A stretch of DNA of 48,099 nucleotides, taken from positions 1-48,099 of IMG/VR virus record IMGVR_UViG_3300048088_000772; one strand, 5' to 3'. Every line of letters starts with the position of its first letter. The first letter of the stretch is position 1. The notes beneath the pieces were generated by a model. The model ran no database searches and was not told where the DNA came from. It saw only the letters and a list, made by a program, of their open reading frames with translations. The position numbers were made by a program, and so were the translations under genes. This document shows, in pieces, positions 31,483 to 39,854 of this stretch. Source of the stretch: a virus.

Positions 31483-33507
31483 TCAGCGTCTCTTCAGGTA
31501 ACCGCTGGCTGAGCTGCGGCGTTGAGGGGGGGCTGCCGGTCGTGATTGTGGAACCGGTGCAGCGGGTGGTGGTGCGGGGTGGGCTTGGCGTACAGCAGCG
31601 GGCGCCGGCGTTTGCTCAGCATCAAGTCGCTCGCCCTGAACAGGCTTGATGTTCAAGGCGTCATCGAACAAGCCGGACTGGGCCAAGGCTTGTCGCACCC
31701 TGTCCCAATCGTGTTCCTGATAGCGGTTGATGCCGAGGTAATGCGCCATCGCGAGGCAATACACCATCAGATCGAGCGCTTCGTTGCGCTCTGCCTTGCC
31801 CTTCACCCATTCGATGCGCTTGTGACCGCGAACGTACCGCACGACTTTGCGTTCGGCGACGCACTGGGCAAAAAACTCGTCCGGCAGGTCGTTGGCAAAG
31901 TGCAGCGAACCCGGGCCATCCGGGAATGGATAGCGGTTGTAGATCCAGTCTTTGGCCGTGTCGGTACCGACGAACCACAGCTCGGCACCGTTGCGTTCGG
32001 TCTGGCCTTTCCATGTCACGTCGACCATGGACGGGCGCTGTGCAATCACCGGTCGGCCCGGCTTGCTTGCGCCCTTGATGGCGAAGATGTTGCGCCAGCG
32101 CCGCACGCGGCAGAACTGGTAGACCTCATCGGTGTGGTGACCGCCGGAGTCGACGCCGACGGCGAGAATCGCCAGACCGACACCGCAGGGATGCCGGTAA
32201 CGGGCCTTGAGTTTCTCGTCCAGTACAGCCCAGGTGCGCTCGTCTGCCGGATCGCCCCAGATGATCTGGTGATCGACCACCCAGCGCTCCATGCCCACGC
32301 CGAAGCCCATCACCATCAACTCCAGACGGTTGGCTTGGACGTCGACGGCGCCGGTCAGCATCAGCACACCGGCAGGCATCGCGCCGAGGGTGTAGTTCTC
32401 CAGCCGCGCCCGAGCGATCAGCACTTCCGCCTTGGTCTGTTCGAGTGCGCTGTCCCAGACCTTGGCCAGACGGGTGTTGTAGAACACCTGCATCAAGCTC
32501 GTGTCGCCCTGGGCCTGAGCTTTCTTGGCGTCTTCAAACTCCTCGGCAAGACCGGCCCAATCCATCCAGCCAGTCGGCGAATACAGCGCGTTGAGATGAA
32601 AGCCAACGGTTTTGCCGTCGCCACCCGCATGGGCGCGCCACTCGCCTCGGGCGAGCATGTCGCTCTTGTGGTGTTCCTCGATCAGAACATCGCACTCAGG
32701 TGCTGCGCACTCGTAATGCACAGTGTTGAGGTCCTTACTGTAGTGCAGCCGCTCCCATTCCAGCACCTGCATATGACCACAGGTAGGGCATGGCACGTAG
32801 TAGTAGCGCTGGTCACTTGATTCGAACAGATCGGCGATCCGCGAGGCGCCTTTGATCGTCGGCGAGCTGGAGAAGTAGATCTTGGCGTTGCGACCGAAGT
32901 TGGTCGCCCGCGTCTCTGCCAGCTTGATGGGGTCACCCTCCTGACCGACGTCGTTCTCCCAGCGGTCAACTTCGTCGCCGTAGATGTAACGCGCCGACAG
33001 CTCCGAAAGGTTGGCCGCAGAACCGGCGGTGGTGACGTACAGCGAGCCACCCTCGAATTCCTTGGTGTCCATCGTGTTGCGTGCGTCCCGCGAGCGGGTG
33101 GCCGCGACCCGCTCGCGCAGAACGGGGGTGGCCTTGATGGTCTTGCTGATCCGCCCCGACACCCGCTTGGACAGCCCAAGGCTGGGGAGCAGCGCCAGGA
33201 TGTTCGACGGCGCCATGTGGATCAGGCCGCCCATCCAGTTCAGGGCGATCTGCGTTTTCATCAGCTGCGAGGCCACCATGGTGATCACGCGCCTGCAAGG
33301 GTGAGCCGGCGACAGGCAGCGCATAGGCTCGCGGGCATAAGGTGTCCGTGAGGTGCGGTACTGGCCGGGTTCAGGGGCACCGGTGTCACGCGGGATTCGC
33401 ATGTACTCGTCGGCCCATTCGTCAATCCAAAGGTCTGGATCGGGGCGCAGTCCACGGAAATAAGCCTCACGGTACACCTCTGCACCGTCAGGAAATTCCG
33501 TGTGCAT
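31483..33507 (-). CDS. Terminase large subunit, lambda gpA family
   Basis: 674 residues (lambda gpA 641). ATPase part: MVASQLMKTQIALNWMG as the variant P-loop, IYGDEVDRW as Walker B, YFSSSPTIKGASRI as the coupling motif. A zinc ribbon CPTCGH with a later C-x4-C pair sits near residue 260. The nuclease part has TGAVDVQANRLELMVMGFG and VGVDSGGHHTDEVYQF. The C-terminal 70 residues are a Pro/Ala-rich tail that lambda lacks. Packages DNA, probably with cohesive ends. Confidence 0.95.
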   Translation of the reverse strand: MHTEFPDGAEVYREAYFRGLRPDPDLWIDEWADEYMRIPRDTGAPEPGQYRTSRTPYAREPMRCLSPAHPCRRVITMVASQLMKTQIALNWMGGLIHMAPSNILALLPSLGLSKRVSGRISKTIKATPVLRERVAATRSRDARNTMDTKEFEGGSLYVTTAGSAANLSELSARYIYGDEVDRWENDVGQEGDPIKLAETRATNFGRNAKIYFSSSPTIKGASRIADLFESSDQRYYYVPCPTCGHMQVLEWERLHYSKDLNTVHYECAAPECDVLIEEHHKSDMLARGEWRAHAGGDGKTVGFHLNALYSPTGWMDWAGLAEEFEDAKKAQAQGDTSLMQVFYNTRLAKVWDSALEQTKAEVLIARARLENYTLGAMPAGVLMLTGAVDVQANRLELMVMGFGVGMERWVVDHQIIWGDPADERTWAVLDEKLKARYRHPCGVGLAILAVGVDSGGHHTDEVYQFCRVRRWRNIFAIKGASKPGRPVIAQRPSMVDVTWKGQTERNGAELWFVGTDTAKDWIYNRYPFPDGPGSLHFANDLPDEFFAQCVAERKVVRYVRGHKRIEWVKGKAERNEALDLMVYCLAMAHYLGINRYQEHDWDRVRQALAQSGLFDDALNIKPVQGERLDAEQTPAPAAVRQAHPAPPPAAPVPQSRPAAPPQRRSSASGYLKRR

Positions 33508-33511
33508 GGGT

Positions 33512-34114
33512 TCAGTCCGTTGTCATGGCGTGTTCAAGATCTGCCGAAGAGAGCCGCTCGGCTTCCTCCAGCGTTCGACGGAAGGTGGCCGTCAGGTGTT
33601 TTTCGATCAGCCAAGGATCAGTCATGGCCGCAAGGTCGTGGGACAGTTGCGGCAATGGCCCGAACAGCTGGTCACGCAGCAATCGGCCGGCATTGTAGGC
33701 ACCGGTTTCGACAGCCTCCTTGGAGACCAGGGAGCCTTGGGCTTTGCCCAGTTCGATCTCCGCCAGCTTGGCCATGTTGTGTTCACGCAGAGCGCGGGCC
33801 TTCTGAAAGTCGGGGAGCTTGCCGTCGCCGGTAAGCACCTGCGGCGGCGCAGCCGTGGAAGTCGGCTCGGTTTGGGTCGACAGTAGGCTGTAAACGTCAC
33901 GCTGAATCCGGTCTTGTTGGTGCCGATCAGCGACGGCGGCTTTGCTCGGGTCAGCGGTGTCGCGAATCAACGCTTCGCTGGCCTGAACGTCCACCAGTTT
34001 TCCGTCCGGCGACAGCACCAGGCGGTTGTTGTTTTTCAACCAGGTGATGTAGCTCGGTGCCCTGCCGATCCGCGCCGCGAAGGCGCTTTTTGACAGGTAA
34101 GTTGGTTCTGTCAT
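33512..34114 (-). CDS. Terminase small subunit, Nu1-like
   Basis: 200 residues. An N-terminal winged-helix-like DNA-binding segment (YLSKSAFAARIGRAPSYITWLKNNNRLVLSPDGKLVD) is followed by a long charged helix (RALREHNMAKLAEIELGKAQGSLVSKEAVE). Start at 34114 has GGAGG four bases upstream. It recognises the packaging site, which in this class often lies near its own gene; no cos site was identified by eye. Confidence 0.88.
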   Translation of the reverse strand: MTEPTYLSKSAFAARIGRAPSYITWLKNNNRLVLSPDGKLVDVQASEALIRDTADPSKAAVADRHQQDRIQRDVYSLLSTQTEPTSTAAPPQVLTGDGKLPDFQKARALREHNMAKLAEIELGKAQGSLVSKEAVETGAYNAGRLLRDQLFGPLPQLSHDLAAMTDPWLIEKHLTATFRRTLEEAERLSSADLEHAMTTD

Positions 34115-34280
34115 AAGCCCTCCTTTCAACGGCTTTTCAATGCAGACCTTTCAATTTCAATGGATTGAATTTCAGTAAGCTGGGGGCGCTCCCGCTAACA
34201 CTTTCCCGCGGGTTTCCGACCCCGTGTCCTTCAGATACCCCTAGGGTCCCCGGCGGTTTTCGGCGCACCAGATCGGTGCA

Positions 34281-34625
34281 TCACCCCTGTTCGCCCCCGG
34301 CAGGCGGGACTTCGCAGACGCCCAGCCGCTTGGCAGCCCATCGTTCGTACAACCCGATGGCTACGTCCGCACCGGCCATCGCCGTGAGGCACCCCAAGGC
34401 GCCCGCCGTCCAGATCGTCATACCGGCGGCGATCATCAGCATCATCGCCGACACCCCGCAGACAATGCAGGCCCCGGACCGAAGCGCGAGGCGGCGCAAC
34501 AATGCCCAGCCCCGCGCCCCATCCTTGTCTGCTCGCCACATCTCCCCCGATACGCCGCCGACCAGGGCCAGGACGATCACTAACCAGATCGGCATCTCTG
34601 CCAGCGCTTGTTGCTCGTTTGTCAT
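34281..34625 (-). CDS. Phage holin
   Basis: 114 residues with hydrophobic helices at IWLVIVLALVGGVSG, GACIVCGVSAMMLMIAAGMTIWTAGALGCLTAMAGADVAI and a charged C-terminus. It forms the membrane hole that lets the GH19 endolysin reach the wall. It is the first late gene, whereas endolysin and spanins are the last, about 20 kb downstream. A terminator lies just upstream of its ribosome site. Confidence 0.8.
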   Translation of the reverse strand: MTNEQQALAEMPIWLVIVLALVGGVSGEMWRADKDGARGWALLRRLALRSGACIVCGVSAMMLMIAAGMTIWTAGALGCLTAMAGADVAIGLYERWAAKRLGVCEVPPAGGEQG

Positions 34626-34642
34626 CGCCAACCCCTAAACGC

Positions 34643-34664
34643 AAAAAACCGGCGCAATGGCCGG
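34643..34664 (-). terminator. Terminator at the head of the late operon
   Basis: On the minus strand CCGGC and GCCGG enclose six bases and are followed by six T, 18 bases before the holin start. A terminator between the Q-like gene and the first late gene is the classical target of a late antiterminator. Confidence 0.75.
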
Positions 34665-34858
34665 GTTTGGTGGTGTGGTGCCTGCCGCTCTCTGCGGTCG
34701 CACCTATCGAAGATGGGTACTTTTTACAGGGCGATTCCGGTGGCAGCAACCCTGTTTTAATGCCACCCGGTGAATAAGTGGGTAACGCAGGGTGAACGCC
34801 TAGCGAATGTCGGCGAATACACCACCCCGGCATTCTGTTGTTTCGGTGGTGTCCCATA

Positions 34859-34888
34859 CGTCCCACTTTTCGAAATCGAAGTGGGACG
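34859..34888. repeat. Hairpin in the Q-holin gap
   Basis: CGTCCCACTT and AAGTGGGACG form a perfect 10-bp stem over ten bases. A second GC stem (CGGGGC/GCCCCG, about 34907-34921) lies beside it. The 34665-35151 gap holds no gene I can support and should contain the late promoter; no clear -35/-10 pair was identified. Confidence 0.6.
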
Positions 34889-35151
34889 CCTGAGAGCGCC
34901 TAAATTCGGGGCTTCGCCCCGCCGTCCTACTTATCTTTCTCCTTTCTCGTGTAAAGGAAGAAATTTAAAGAACACGCGTTCGCGCGTAAGCGCGTGCTGC
35001 TGCCCGCTATGCACACATGGGCGGGAGGCGGTCGCAGGCGGGACGGTGGGACAACCCAACAACGACAAGGCCCGCACCTGTCCCACTGCATCAAAACGCA
35101 GCGAGACAAGACGGGCCAGTGGGACAACCACAACCGGAGCGCCGCATGGGG

Positions 35152-35511
35152 TCACGCAGCCTCCCCCATCAGCACCCAATAAATCTGCAGATGCGCATCA
35201 TGCAAACGCTGATAGTACGTGTCGCGACCGCAACCGCAGTGGGCATACCGCAAGCGCATATCCACATCGAGCGTGCAGTAATGCTCACGCACCACCGTCA
35301 CCAGCTCTGACGCAAGGTGCTTGGTCACGATCAGTTCGATGTCCAGCGAACTTTCAAGCGGCGCACGAAAGGCGCGCCGCCCCCTGATCAGTTGCCCGTT
35401 GCTCTCCATCATCATGGCAACCATATTTCCCCCAGCCAGCCCCCCTTTTGAATGTTCCGAGTGCAGCTCCTCCGCCCACAACCGAAGCAGCGAATCGATC
35501 TCCTTAATCAA
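35152..35511 (-). CDS. Putative late-gene regulator (Q/antiterminator-like)
   Basis: About 119 residues from a TTG at 35511, selected because GAGGAG lies seven bases upstream and because it overlaps the primase stop. The N-terminus is helical and acidic (SLLRLWAEELHSEH); the C-terminus (LRYAHCGCGRDTYYQRLHDAHLQIYWVL) reads as a helix-turn-helix of the sigma-region-4 type seen in Q/RinA-like late regulators. Position directly upstream of the late operon fits. The start codon is uncertain and the family assignment is by pattern only. Confidence 0.6.
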   Translation of the reverse strand: MIKEIDSLLRLWAEELHSEHSKGGLAGGNMVAMMMESNGQLIRGRRAFRAPLESSLDIELIVTKHLASELVTVVREHYCTLDVDMRLRYAHCGCGRDTYYQRLHDAHLQIYWVLMGEAA

Positions 35512-37720
35512 AGCAAGGCTCCTCGACTTGGACCCGCTGCAACGCCGAAGCACCGCCCCACCCTGCCGGCTTTTTGTAAGCCCAAGGTCGCTGCCCGCTC
35601 TTAACCAGCGCCGGCAATCGCACACGCCGCCACCCCAACCGATGCATGATTGCACCGACCCGCATCTGCTCCGGCTTGCCCCAATGCCCGAAGTCCAGCT
35701 TCAGCGCATTGGCAAGCACCTCGCTGCCCGTGGTGGTCTCGCCGATCTGCGACTCCTCGAGCCAGGTCAGAATCGGACCTTCCCACTCATCCACCACAAA
35801 GCGCTCGTCCTGCTCCTCACCGAACATCGACGCCTCATCCAGCGTCACCCACCAAAGGTCGCCCGCGTCGTAGCAGAACACTGCCTCGGCCCAGAGCTGT
35901 TCACGGATGGAACGCAGTAACTCCAGATCCACCTTGGTACACGCCACCGGCCAGTACCGCCGGTTACCGGTCGCGTCCTTGAGGTACTCGTCCTGGTTCG
36001 TCGTCCCCACGAACACGCACTGACGCGGCACGTCCATCGTGCGACGGCCGTAGCTCTCGCGGTAGGTATCGGTAGACGCCGAGAAAAACTGCTTGGCCTT
36101 CGTGCTCTCGGCCTTGTTGAAGCTGTCCAGCTCACCCAGTTCGACGATCCACTTGCCCCGGATCGCCTGAAACCCATCCTTGTCGCCCAGAGCAAACGGC
36201 GTATCCATGAACCACTCACCGCCGAGAATGCTCATCGCCGTCGACTTACCGGCGCCCTGCGCACCCTCAAGGATCATCACCGAGTCAGCCTTGCAACCAG
36301 GCTTCATCACACGCGCCACAGCCGACAACATCCAGCGCTTGCCAACCTTCGACGAGTAATCGGTCGCCTTAACGCCCATGACGTCCGTGAGCCAGTTTTC
36401 CAGGCGCGGCACGCGATCCCATTCGAGCTTGCGCAGATACTGCCGCACCGGATGAAACGCGTGATCATGCGCAACCACACTCACCGCCTCGATCACATGA
36501 GACGCCTTGACCCGCAAGTTGTACTGCTGCGCGAGCCACTTCATCACCCGCACATCATCAATGTCCGCCCAATCACCCGTGCCGCCGCCATAAGGCGCCG
36601 CACGCAGCTTCACGATCTTCGAACTGAACGCGCTGTAGCTGATCACACCAGCCCAACGCTCATCGTTGGCCAGGATCAACTCGACGTTCTGCATGTGCGC
36701 AATCAGCGCGCCGCTTTCGCTACGGGCTAGTAGATCCTTCCAACCACCAGCGGCCGGGGGCTTGACCACCGCCAACACCTGACGGCGCACCGCCTCCAAA
36801 CCCTCAGCCACATGCAGATCATTGAAGTCGGTCCACTTGGCTTCCCGCTCACTGGAAAAGATCGGCGCAACCACCTGGCCACCGACAATCAGTGCCGCGT
36901 TGTTCGCTTTCTCTTCACCAGGGTTCCACGCATCGCCATTCGGTTTCGTTGTCTTCCAGTCATCGTCTCGGCAGATGATCAGTGGGCAACCGGCGAAACG
37001 CTCGCGCATGGCCTTGCAAACCACCAGCAAATTGCCCGCATCAAACGCAACGGCCACGGTGAGTGACGTGGCCATATGCAGACTTGCGCCGGTCGCGTAA
37101 CCCTCACACACCAGCACCGGCTCGCCCGGATCCGGGTGCGGCCCGATCAGATGGAAAGCACCCTCTTTGGACATGCCGTAAGGCCAATAGGATTTGTCCC
37201 GGCCGGTGTCCTCTTGCTTGGTCGGGAACACCACCTGCAGGCCGACAATCTCGTCGCGCACATTGCTCATCGGCACCAGAAACGCACCAGAGCGCGGCGC
37301 GTATCGAACGCCGAAGCCAACGATCTGCTTGCGGTCCAGATAGTCGCTACGGCCCTTCTCTGGCATGCGTTTGAACATACCTGCTGCACGCTTCGCCGCA
37401 CGACGTGCCGCGTTGGCTGAGATCTCAGCCGCGCGGCGTTTGGCCTCCTCCTGTCGAGCGCGCATAACTTCGCGTTCTTCAGGCGACATCCGTCCAGCCT
37501 TGACCTTGATCTTCTGAGACTCGCCCGAACGCCAGTCACCGAACGAGCCGAAGATCAGCGTCTCGCCTTTCTCGGTGCGCTGCTCATGAACGACATACCA
37601 ACCGTTCTTTTCCTTGCCCTTGTCTTGCGTCGTCTTGCAGCGGGTCAGCTTACCGAACACCAAAGGCTGCGCAGGCTCAAGGCCGTAATCAGCGAATTGC
37701 CCCAACACCTCATCGAGCAT
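35504..37720 (-). CDS. Primase-helicase fusion (TOPRIM primase plus VapE-type helicase)
   Basis: 738 residues. The N-terminal half has a TOPRIM core (EPVLVCEGYATGASLHMATSLTVAVAFDAGN, PLIICRDDD). The C-terminal half is a VapE-family superfamily 3 type ATPase with Walker A GAQGAGKST, KWIVELGELDSF and FVGTTNQDEYLKDATGNRRYWPV. The protein primes and unwinds phage DNA. The start overlaps the zinc-finger gene by 11 bases. No zinc-binding N-terminal primase finger is visible. Confidence 0.92.
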   Translation of the reverse strand: MLDEVLGQFADYGLEPAQPLVFGKLTRCKTTQDKGKEKNGWYVVHEQRTEKGETLIFGSFGDWRSGESQKIKVKAGRMSPEEREVMRARQEEAKRRAAEISANAARRAAKRAAGMFKRMPEKGRSDYLDRKQIVGFGVRYAPRSGAFLVPMSNVRDEIVGLQVVFPTKQEDTGRDKSYWPYGMSKEGAFHLIGPHPDPGEPVLVCEGYATGASLHMATSLTVAVAFDAGNLLVVCKAMRERFAGCPLIICRDDDWKTTKPNGDAWNPGEEKANNAALIVGGQVVAPIFSSEREAKWTDFNDLHVAEGLEAVRRQVLAVVKPPAAGGWKDLLARSESGALIAHMQNVELILANDERWAGVISYSAFSSKIVKLRAAPYGGGTGDWADIDDVRVMKWLAQQYNLRVKASHVIEAVSVVAHDHAFHPVRQYLRKLEWDRVPRLENWLTDVMGVKATDYSSKVGKRWMLSAVARVMKPGCKADSVMILEGAQGAGKSTAMSILGGEWFMDTPFALGDKDGFQAIRGKWIVELGELDSFNKAESTKAKQFFSASTDTYRESYGRRTMDVPRQCVFVGTTNQDEYLKDATGNRRYWPVACTKVDLELLRSIREQLWAEAVFCYDAGDLWWVTLDEASMFGEEQDERFVVDEWEGPILTWLEESQIGETTTGSEVLANALKLDFGHWGKPEQMRVGAIMHRLGWRRVRLPALVKSGQRPWAYKKPAGWGGASALQRVQVEEPCFD

Positions 37721-37940
37721 GACGAGCCTCCATCATTTCCTCAATGGCAAGGCATCCAACGCACTGCGTACAGCCGGGCTGCGCCAAACGGCGAGCTTCC
37801 GGGATAGGGTCATCGCACGTTTCGCAAAAGAGAAACGAATGCGCCGCCAAGGCAGGCTTGGCGGCGAGAAGACGTGCAGCCAGCGCTTGATCAACGCGCT
37901 CCTGCACCAGGTCATTTGCAAAGTCAGCAATGTCAGCCAC
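37710..37940 (-). CDS. TraR/DksA-type zinc-finger protein
   Basis: 76 residues with a GTG start at 37940 preceded by GGGG. FCETCDDPIPEARRLAQPGCTQCVGC contains the C-x2-C and C-x2-C pairs of TraR/C4-type fingers. TraR-type proteins bind in the RNA polymerase secondary channel without ppGpp and reprogramme transcription. The N-terminal coiled-coil tip is short (DFANDLVQERVDQALAARL). Overlaps both neighbours. Confidence 0.88.
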   Translation of the reverse strand: MADIADFANDLVQERVDQALAARLLAAKPALAAHSFLFCETCDDPIPEARRLAQPGCTQCVGCLAIEEMMEARHAR

Positions 37941-38451
37941 GATCAACACCCCGCGTAGTCTGGTTGACATACGTGGCGCGGTTGAACAAACCCAACAGCC
38001 CCTGAATCCCACGGAACACCTGCAGACGAATCGCGGCCAGCTCCTCATCGGAAACAACCCCGTCACCAATGCTCTTGGCCCAGGTATCCGCCAGATCCGC
38101 CACCTGCCGGAAGTACTCAGCAATCCCGGTGGTCAATGTCTCGGGCATGTCATTGGTGTACGCCTCAGCCAGCTCCTGCCAAGTCGTGTCACCGACCAAC
38201 GCATGCACCGCATCCAGAATGCGGCGATCCTTGGTCAGCTCCAGAATCTCGCCGAACTCTTGAATGTTCACCGTGTGGCTGGGGTGGGTTGGGGACAGCT
38301 TGTGCTGCAGCGTGGTCGCATTTCGGCCGGTGGTGGCGGCGATGGCTGCGGCGCCGCCGGGGTAGTCCCGAGCGGCATGGTAAAGCGCGAGATCGAGCGG
38401 CAAAACTTCCCGCTGCGCCCGCTCAACAGAACTCAGAGCGATACGGCTCAT
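37933..38451 (-). CDS. Phage regulatory protein CII (186/P2-type family)
   Basis: 172 residues (LDLALYHAARDYPGGAAAIAATTGRNATTLQHKLSP, VNIQEFGEILELTKD). This helix-turn-helix block is typical of the phage regulatory CII family, which activates lysogenic promoters in 186-like phages. It ends inside the zinc-finger start. Between it and the cro-like gene lie 330 bases without a gene I can support on this strand. Confidence 0.85.
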   Translation of the reverse strand: MSRIALSSVERAQREVLPLDLALYHAARDYPGGAAAIAATTGRNATTLQHKLSPTHPSHTVNIQEFGEILELTKDRRILDAVHALVGDTTWQELAEAYTNDMPETLTTGIAEYFRQVADLADTWAKSIGDGVVSDEELAAIRLQVFRGIQGLLGLFNRATYVNQTTRGVDRG

Positions 38452-38753
38452 GGCATTAATCCTTGTAAGTTGCCAGTGCCGCGCGACATGCAGTGGTGAT
38501 ACATTTGCCGCGTGGCTTGAAAGGGCCCAAACGCCGGCTAGATCTTCGGGATCGACACCGGCACCGTGCCGGGGCGAGCAATCCGTTGCTCACCCCTGGC
38601 GCAACAGCTGCCAAATCTGTGGTGGAAGAGGCAGCAACACCAAGGCTTCCGAGCCTTGGAAAAGCGCGATAAAGAGAGGTGGTTGCATGTGGTGTGCCCG
38701 CCTTTCTTTATCGCGACCCGACAGCGCTGTGGTGGTGCGTGCCGGGAGGAACT

Positions 38754-38778
38754 GGGCGACCTTCGGGTCGCCTTTTTT
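38754..38778 (+). terminator. Plus-strand terminator opposite the early operon
   Basis: GGCGACC and GGTCGCC form a 7-bp stem with a 4-base loop followed by six T on the plus strand. No plus-strand gene ends here. It may end an antisense RNA starting near 38450-38600. Confidence 0.7.
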
Positions 38779-38782
38779 CTGA

Positions 38783-39043
38783 CTACGCTGCAGCTTTTTG
38801 TGGAGCCGATGCGTTCAACAGCCAAGCCGCTTGGAATGCGTTGCCTTTCTGCTTCGCAGCAATTGCCAACAGCTCGGCGTATTTGGTTTCGCCTGTGTAA
38901 TCCGTTCGCGGCAGGCATGCAGCCTGACGCCATTTGTTCAGCGCTTGGTAGCTTCTGTTGCATACCTTCGCAGCGGCCCCGATGCCGCCAACGGCTTCAA
39001 ACGCAAACGCAATCGCGCTCGGAAAATCTGCGGGGTCCAACAT
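38783..39043 (-). CDS. Cro/YdaS-like repressor
   Basis: 86 residues with a helix-turn-helix of the Cro/YdaS kind (FAFEAVGGIGAAAKVCNRSYQALNKWRQAACLPRTDYTGETKYAELLAIAA). Divergent from cI across the operator region; the first gene of the leftward early operon. GGAGG precedes the ATG at 39043. It probably shuts off the cI promoter during lytic growth. Confidence 0.85.
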   Translation of the reverse strand: MLDPADFPSAIAFAFEAVGGIGAAAKVCNRSYQALNKWRQAACLPRTDYTGETKYAELLAIAAKQKGNAFQAAWLLNASAPQKAAA

Positions 39044-39057
39044 GACAACCTCCTTTT

Positions 39058-39131
39058 ATCAACTTACGGTTGATGTTATAGATCAACTGACTATTGCGCA
39101 ACCTCTGTGAGACTCTCAACTCATGGTTGAT
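39058..39131. promoter_or_regulatory. CI/Cro operator region with the leftward early promoter
   Basis: The 17-base operator ATCAAC-TTACG-GTTGAT at 39058-39074 is a perfect palindrome. A second, CTCAAC-TCATG-GTTGAT, lies at 39115-39131 and covers the cI start codon. A half site (ATCAAC) is at 39082. The leftward promoter is probably TTGCGC (39101-39096) with TAACAT 17 bases on, so operators sit at its -10 and on its spacer. The same palindrome recurs at 41195-41235. Confidence 0.8.
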
Positions 39132-39854
39132 AAAAATACACTCCGCGCAGCTTTCAGCGAGCGCCTACACGAAGCTCTCGACGATGCCGGCGTACGCAGC
39201 CGGGGTCGTGGGGTGGATATTCATCGTAAGTTGAAAAGCATGGGAGTCGAAAAGACCACGCAGGCCGTGAGCAAGTGGCTGAATGGCGAAGCGATGGCCG
39301 AGGCAGACAGCATGTCTGCACTCTGTTCATGGCTGCGGGTTAGGCGGGAGTGGCTTGAGTACGGCGTGCTACCGAAAGAGCAGACTGGCGAGAGTAATAT
39401 TCGCAAGATAGCCACAGGCGACATAAGCAACGTTAGGGAAATCAATCAACGCTTTGGTAAGGTTCCATTGATTTCGTGGGTTCAGGCTGGGGCTTGGTGT
39501 GAGGCGATTTCAAATTTTGAGTCATATGATGCTGACCATTGGCTCTCTTGCCCCGTCCCGATCAGCAATCAGGGATACGCCCTAAAGGTTTTAGGCGACT
39601 CAATGACGAACCCTGGACCAGGTCGTAGCTATCCGACTGGGTGTATTATTTTTGTTGATCCTGAGGCTGAAACGAAAACCGGTGACCGAGTGATTGCCAG
39701 GGTTCCTCGTACTAACGAGGCCACATTCAAGATTCTGGTGGAAGATGCAGGCAGGCAGTTTCTAAGGCCAATCAATCCGCAATATCCAATCATTGATATT
39801 ACGGAAGAGACACATATCTGCGGAAAAGTCGTCGGCTCATTTATTCCGGAATAA
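39123..39854 (+). CDS. CI-type prophage repressor, LexA-like
   Basis: 243 residues. N-terminal helix-turn-helix (RKLKSMGVEKTTQAVSKWLNGEAM) and C-terminal S24 peptidase domain with Ala-Gly cleavage site in SWVQAGAWCE, nucleophile in VLGDSMTNPG and Lys in ATFKIL. RecA filaments should trigger self-cleavage and induction. Its start codon lies inside an operator, so it represses itself. Its last 14 bases form a palindrome shared with the end of the convergent HEPN gene. Confidence 0.93.
   Translation: MVDKNTLRAAFSERLHEALDDAGVRSRGRGVDIHRKLKSMGVEKTTQAVSKWLNGEAMAEADSMSALCSWLRVRREWLEYGVLPKEQTGESNIRKIATGDISNVREINQRFGKVPLISWVQAGAWCEAISNFESYDADHWLSCPVPISNQGYALKVLGDSMTNPGPGRSYPTGCIIFVDPEAETKTGDRVIARVPRTNEATFKILVEDAGRQFLRPINPQYPIIDITEETHICGKVVGSFIPE

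Noticed and set aside
31546-32820. 424-codon plus-strand frame opposite the large terminase gene, and similar frames at 12067, 23556, 27079, 28667 and 29653
   Set aside because: All are shadows of late structural genes on the minus strand; no ribosome site pattern or protein family was recognised.
38679-39045. Several overlapping small plus-strand frames opposite the cro-like gene
   Set aside because: They run antisense to the cro-like gene or through the plus-strand terminator, and none has a convincing ribosome site or family.
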